Assembly (NCBI RefSeq): GCF_000191065.1 | Contig: NZ_GL872283.1 | Span: 148,726 to 212,725 of the forward strand | DNA: 64,000 nucleotides | Reading direction: 5' to 3' | Source: Prevotella multiformis DSM 16608 | GTDB lineage: Bacteria; Bacteroidota; Bacteroidia; Bacteroidales; Bacteroidaceae | Translations under genes and position numbers: made by a program | Shown: positions 63,888 through 64,000 of the stretch, one piece after another | How the letters are laid out: every line of letters begins with the position of its first letter | How positions within the stretch are numbered: the stretch's first letter is position 1 | The notes under the pieces: model-generated | The model's database searches: none | What the model saw: only the letters and a program-made list of their open reading frames with translations | What the model was told of the DNA's origin: nothing

Positions 63888-63986
63888 GACCTCTGCAAAA
63901 GCCGTTTTATATCCAAAAGCTACCATTGATTATCAATTGGTTATATTTATGGTTTCGCTATCTATATGAGGTTTTGCAGAGATCCC
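63888..63986. repeat. Inverted repeat resembling insertion-sequence ends at the window edge
   Basis: GACCTCTGCAAAAGCC near 63890 is answered by GGTTTTGCAGAGATC near 63970 (core CTCTGCAAAA/TTTTGCAGAG) across about 70 AT-rich bases. It may be a solo element, an internally deleted insertion sequence or a long hairpin. The window ends before more can be seen. Confidence 0.4.
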
Positions 63987-64000
63987 ATATCATGAAATGA

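Overview
The window is chromosomal DNA from a member of the Bacteroidota, most like Prevotella and its close relatives. Three things support this: promoters of the TAnnTTTG type (often followed by CA) before many genes, a type IX secretion component (PorZ) with GLPGLI and TonB-linked outer-membrane proteins, and family-typical forms of IspG (long, with an insert), FrdCAB and PabB/PabC. I name no species. I found 43 protein genes (one cut by the left edge) and no rRNA, tRNA, CRISPR array, prophage or intact transposase.

Layout. 1-8240: partial MFS exporter, then mnmG-apt-uvrC-dtd-mazG-like-deoC, with two near-perfect ParB-binding (parS) sequences in front of apt and uvrC; this suggests an origin-proximal position. 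8241-13959: polyprenyl synthase diverging from polA, between two gene-poor stretches. 13960-24190: leuS, a YitT-type membrane protein, rdgB, then four tightly overlapping genes (GT2 glycosyltransferase, porZ, polytopic membrane protein, acyltransferase). 24982-29896: acpP-fabF-rnc, ychF, lgt. 30067-37536: ybjQ, cysS, rnr, an epimerase and a PAP2 membrane enzyme. 37759-46748 (minus strand): pabC/pabB, a LytS-type sensor kinase without a regulator, ispG, purE, a second PAP2 protein, rpoN and a conserved unknown. 47440-63656: TonB-linked barrel, GH3-type enzyme, Ig-like lipoprotein, fumarate reductase frdCAB, a GLPGLI + TonB-receptor operon, and a membrane-anchored pseudokinase.

The genes themselves are mostly housekeeping; the spacers are the unusual part. 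I see (a) two inverted copies, about 8 kb apart, of a 0.5-0.6 kb gene-less element with terminal inverted repeats and an internal promoter; (b) a second family of about 0.3 kb with ends GCTGTCyGG; (c) arrays with an almost exact 10-bp period (CGCYTATCAY) at five loci, always present in the same orientation relative to transcription; (d) a 44-bp hairpin array after the GH3 gene, whose reverse-complement sequence also appears to encode the hydrophobic core of the next gene's lipoprotein signal; (e) a hairpin repeat (the LTPGPSPNGEG type) after purE and after the pseudokinase; (f) two different arrays of about 22 bp.

Functional links: PorZ is known in Porphyromonas to bind anionic LPS, so its overlap with a glycosyltransferase, a GT-C-like protein and an acyltransferase suggests a surface-glycan module tied to type IX secretion. 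The GLPGLI operon and the LytS-type kinase have nearly the same promoter (33 of 39 positions by eye). All coordinates and matches were read by eye, without database searches.
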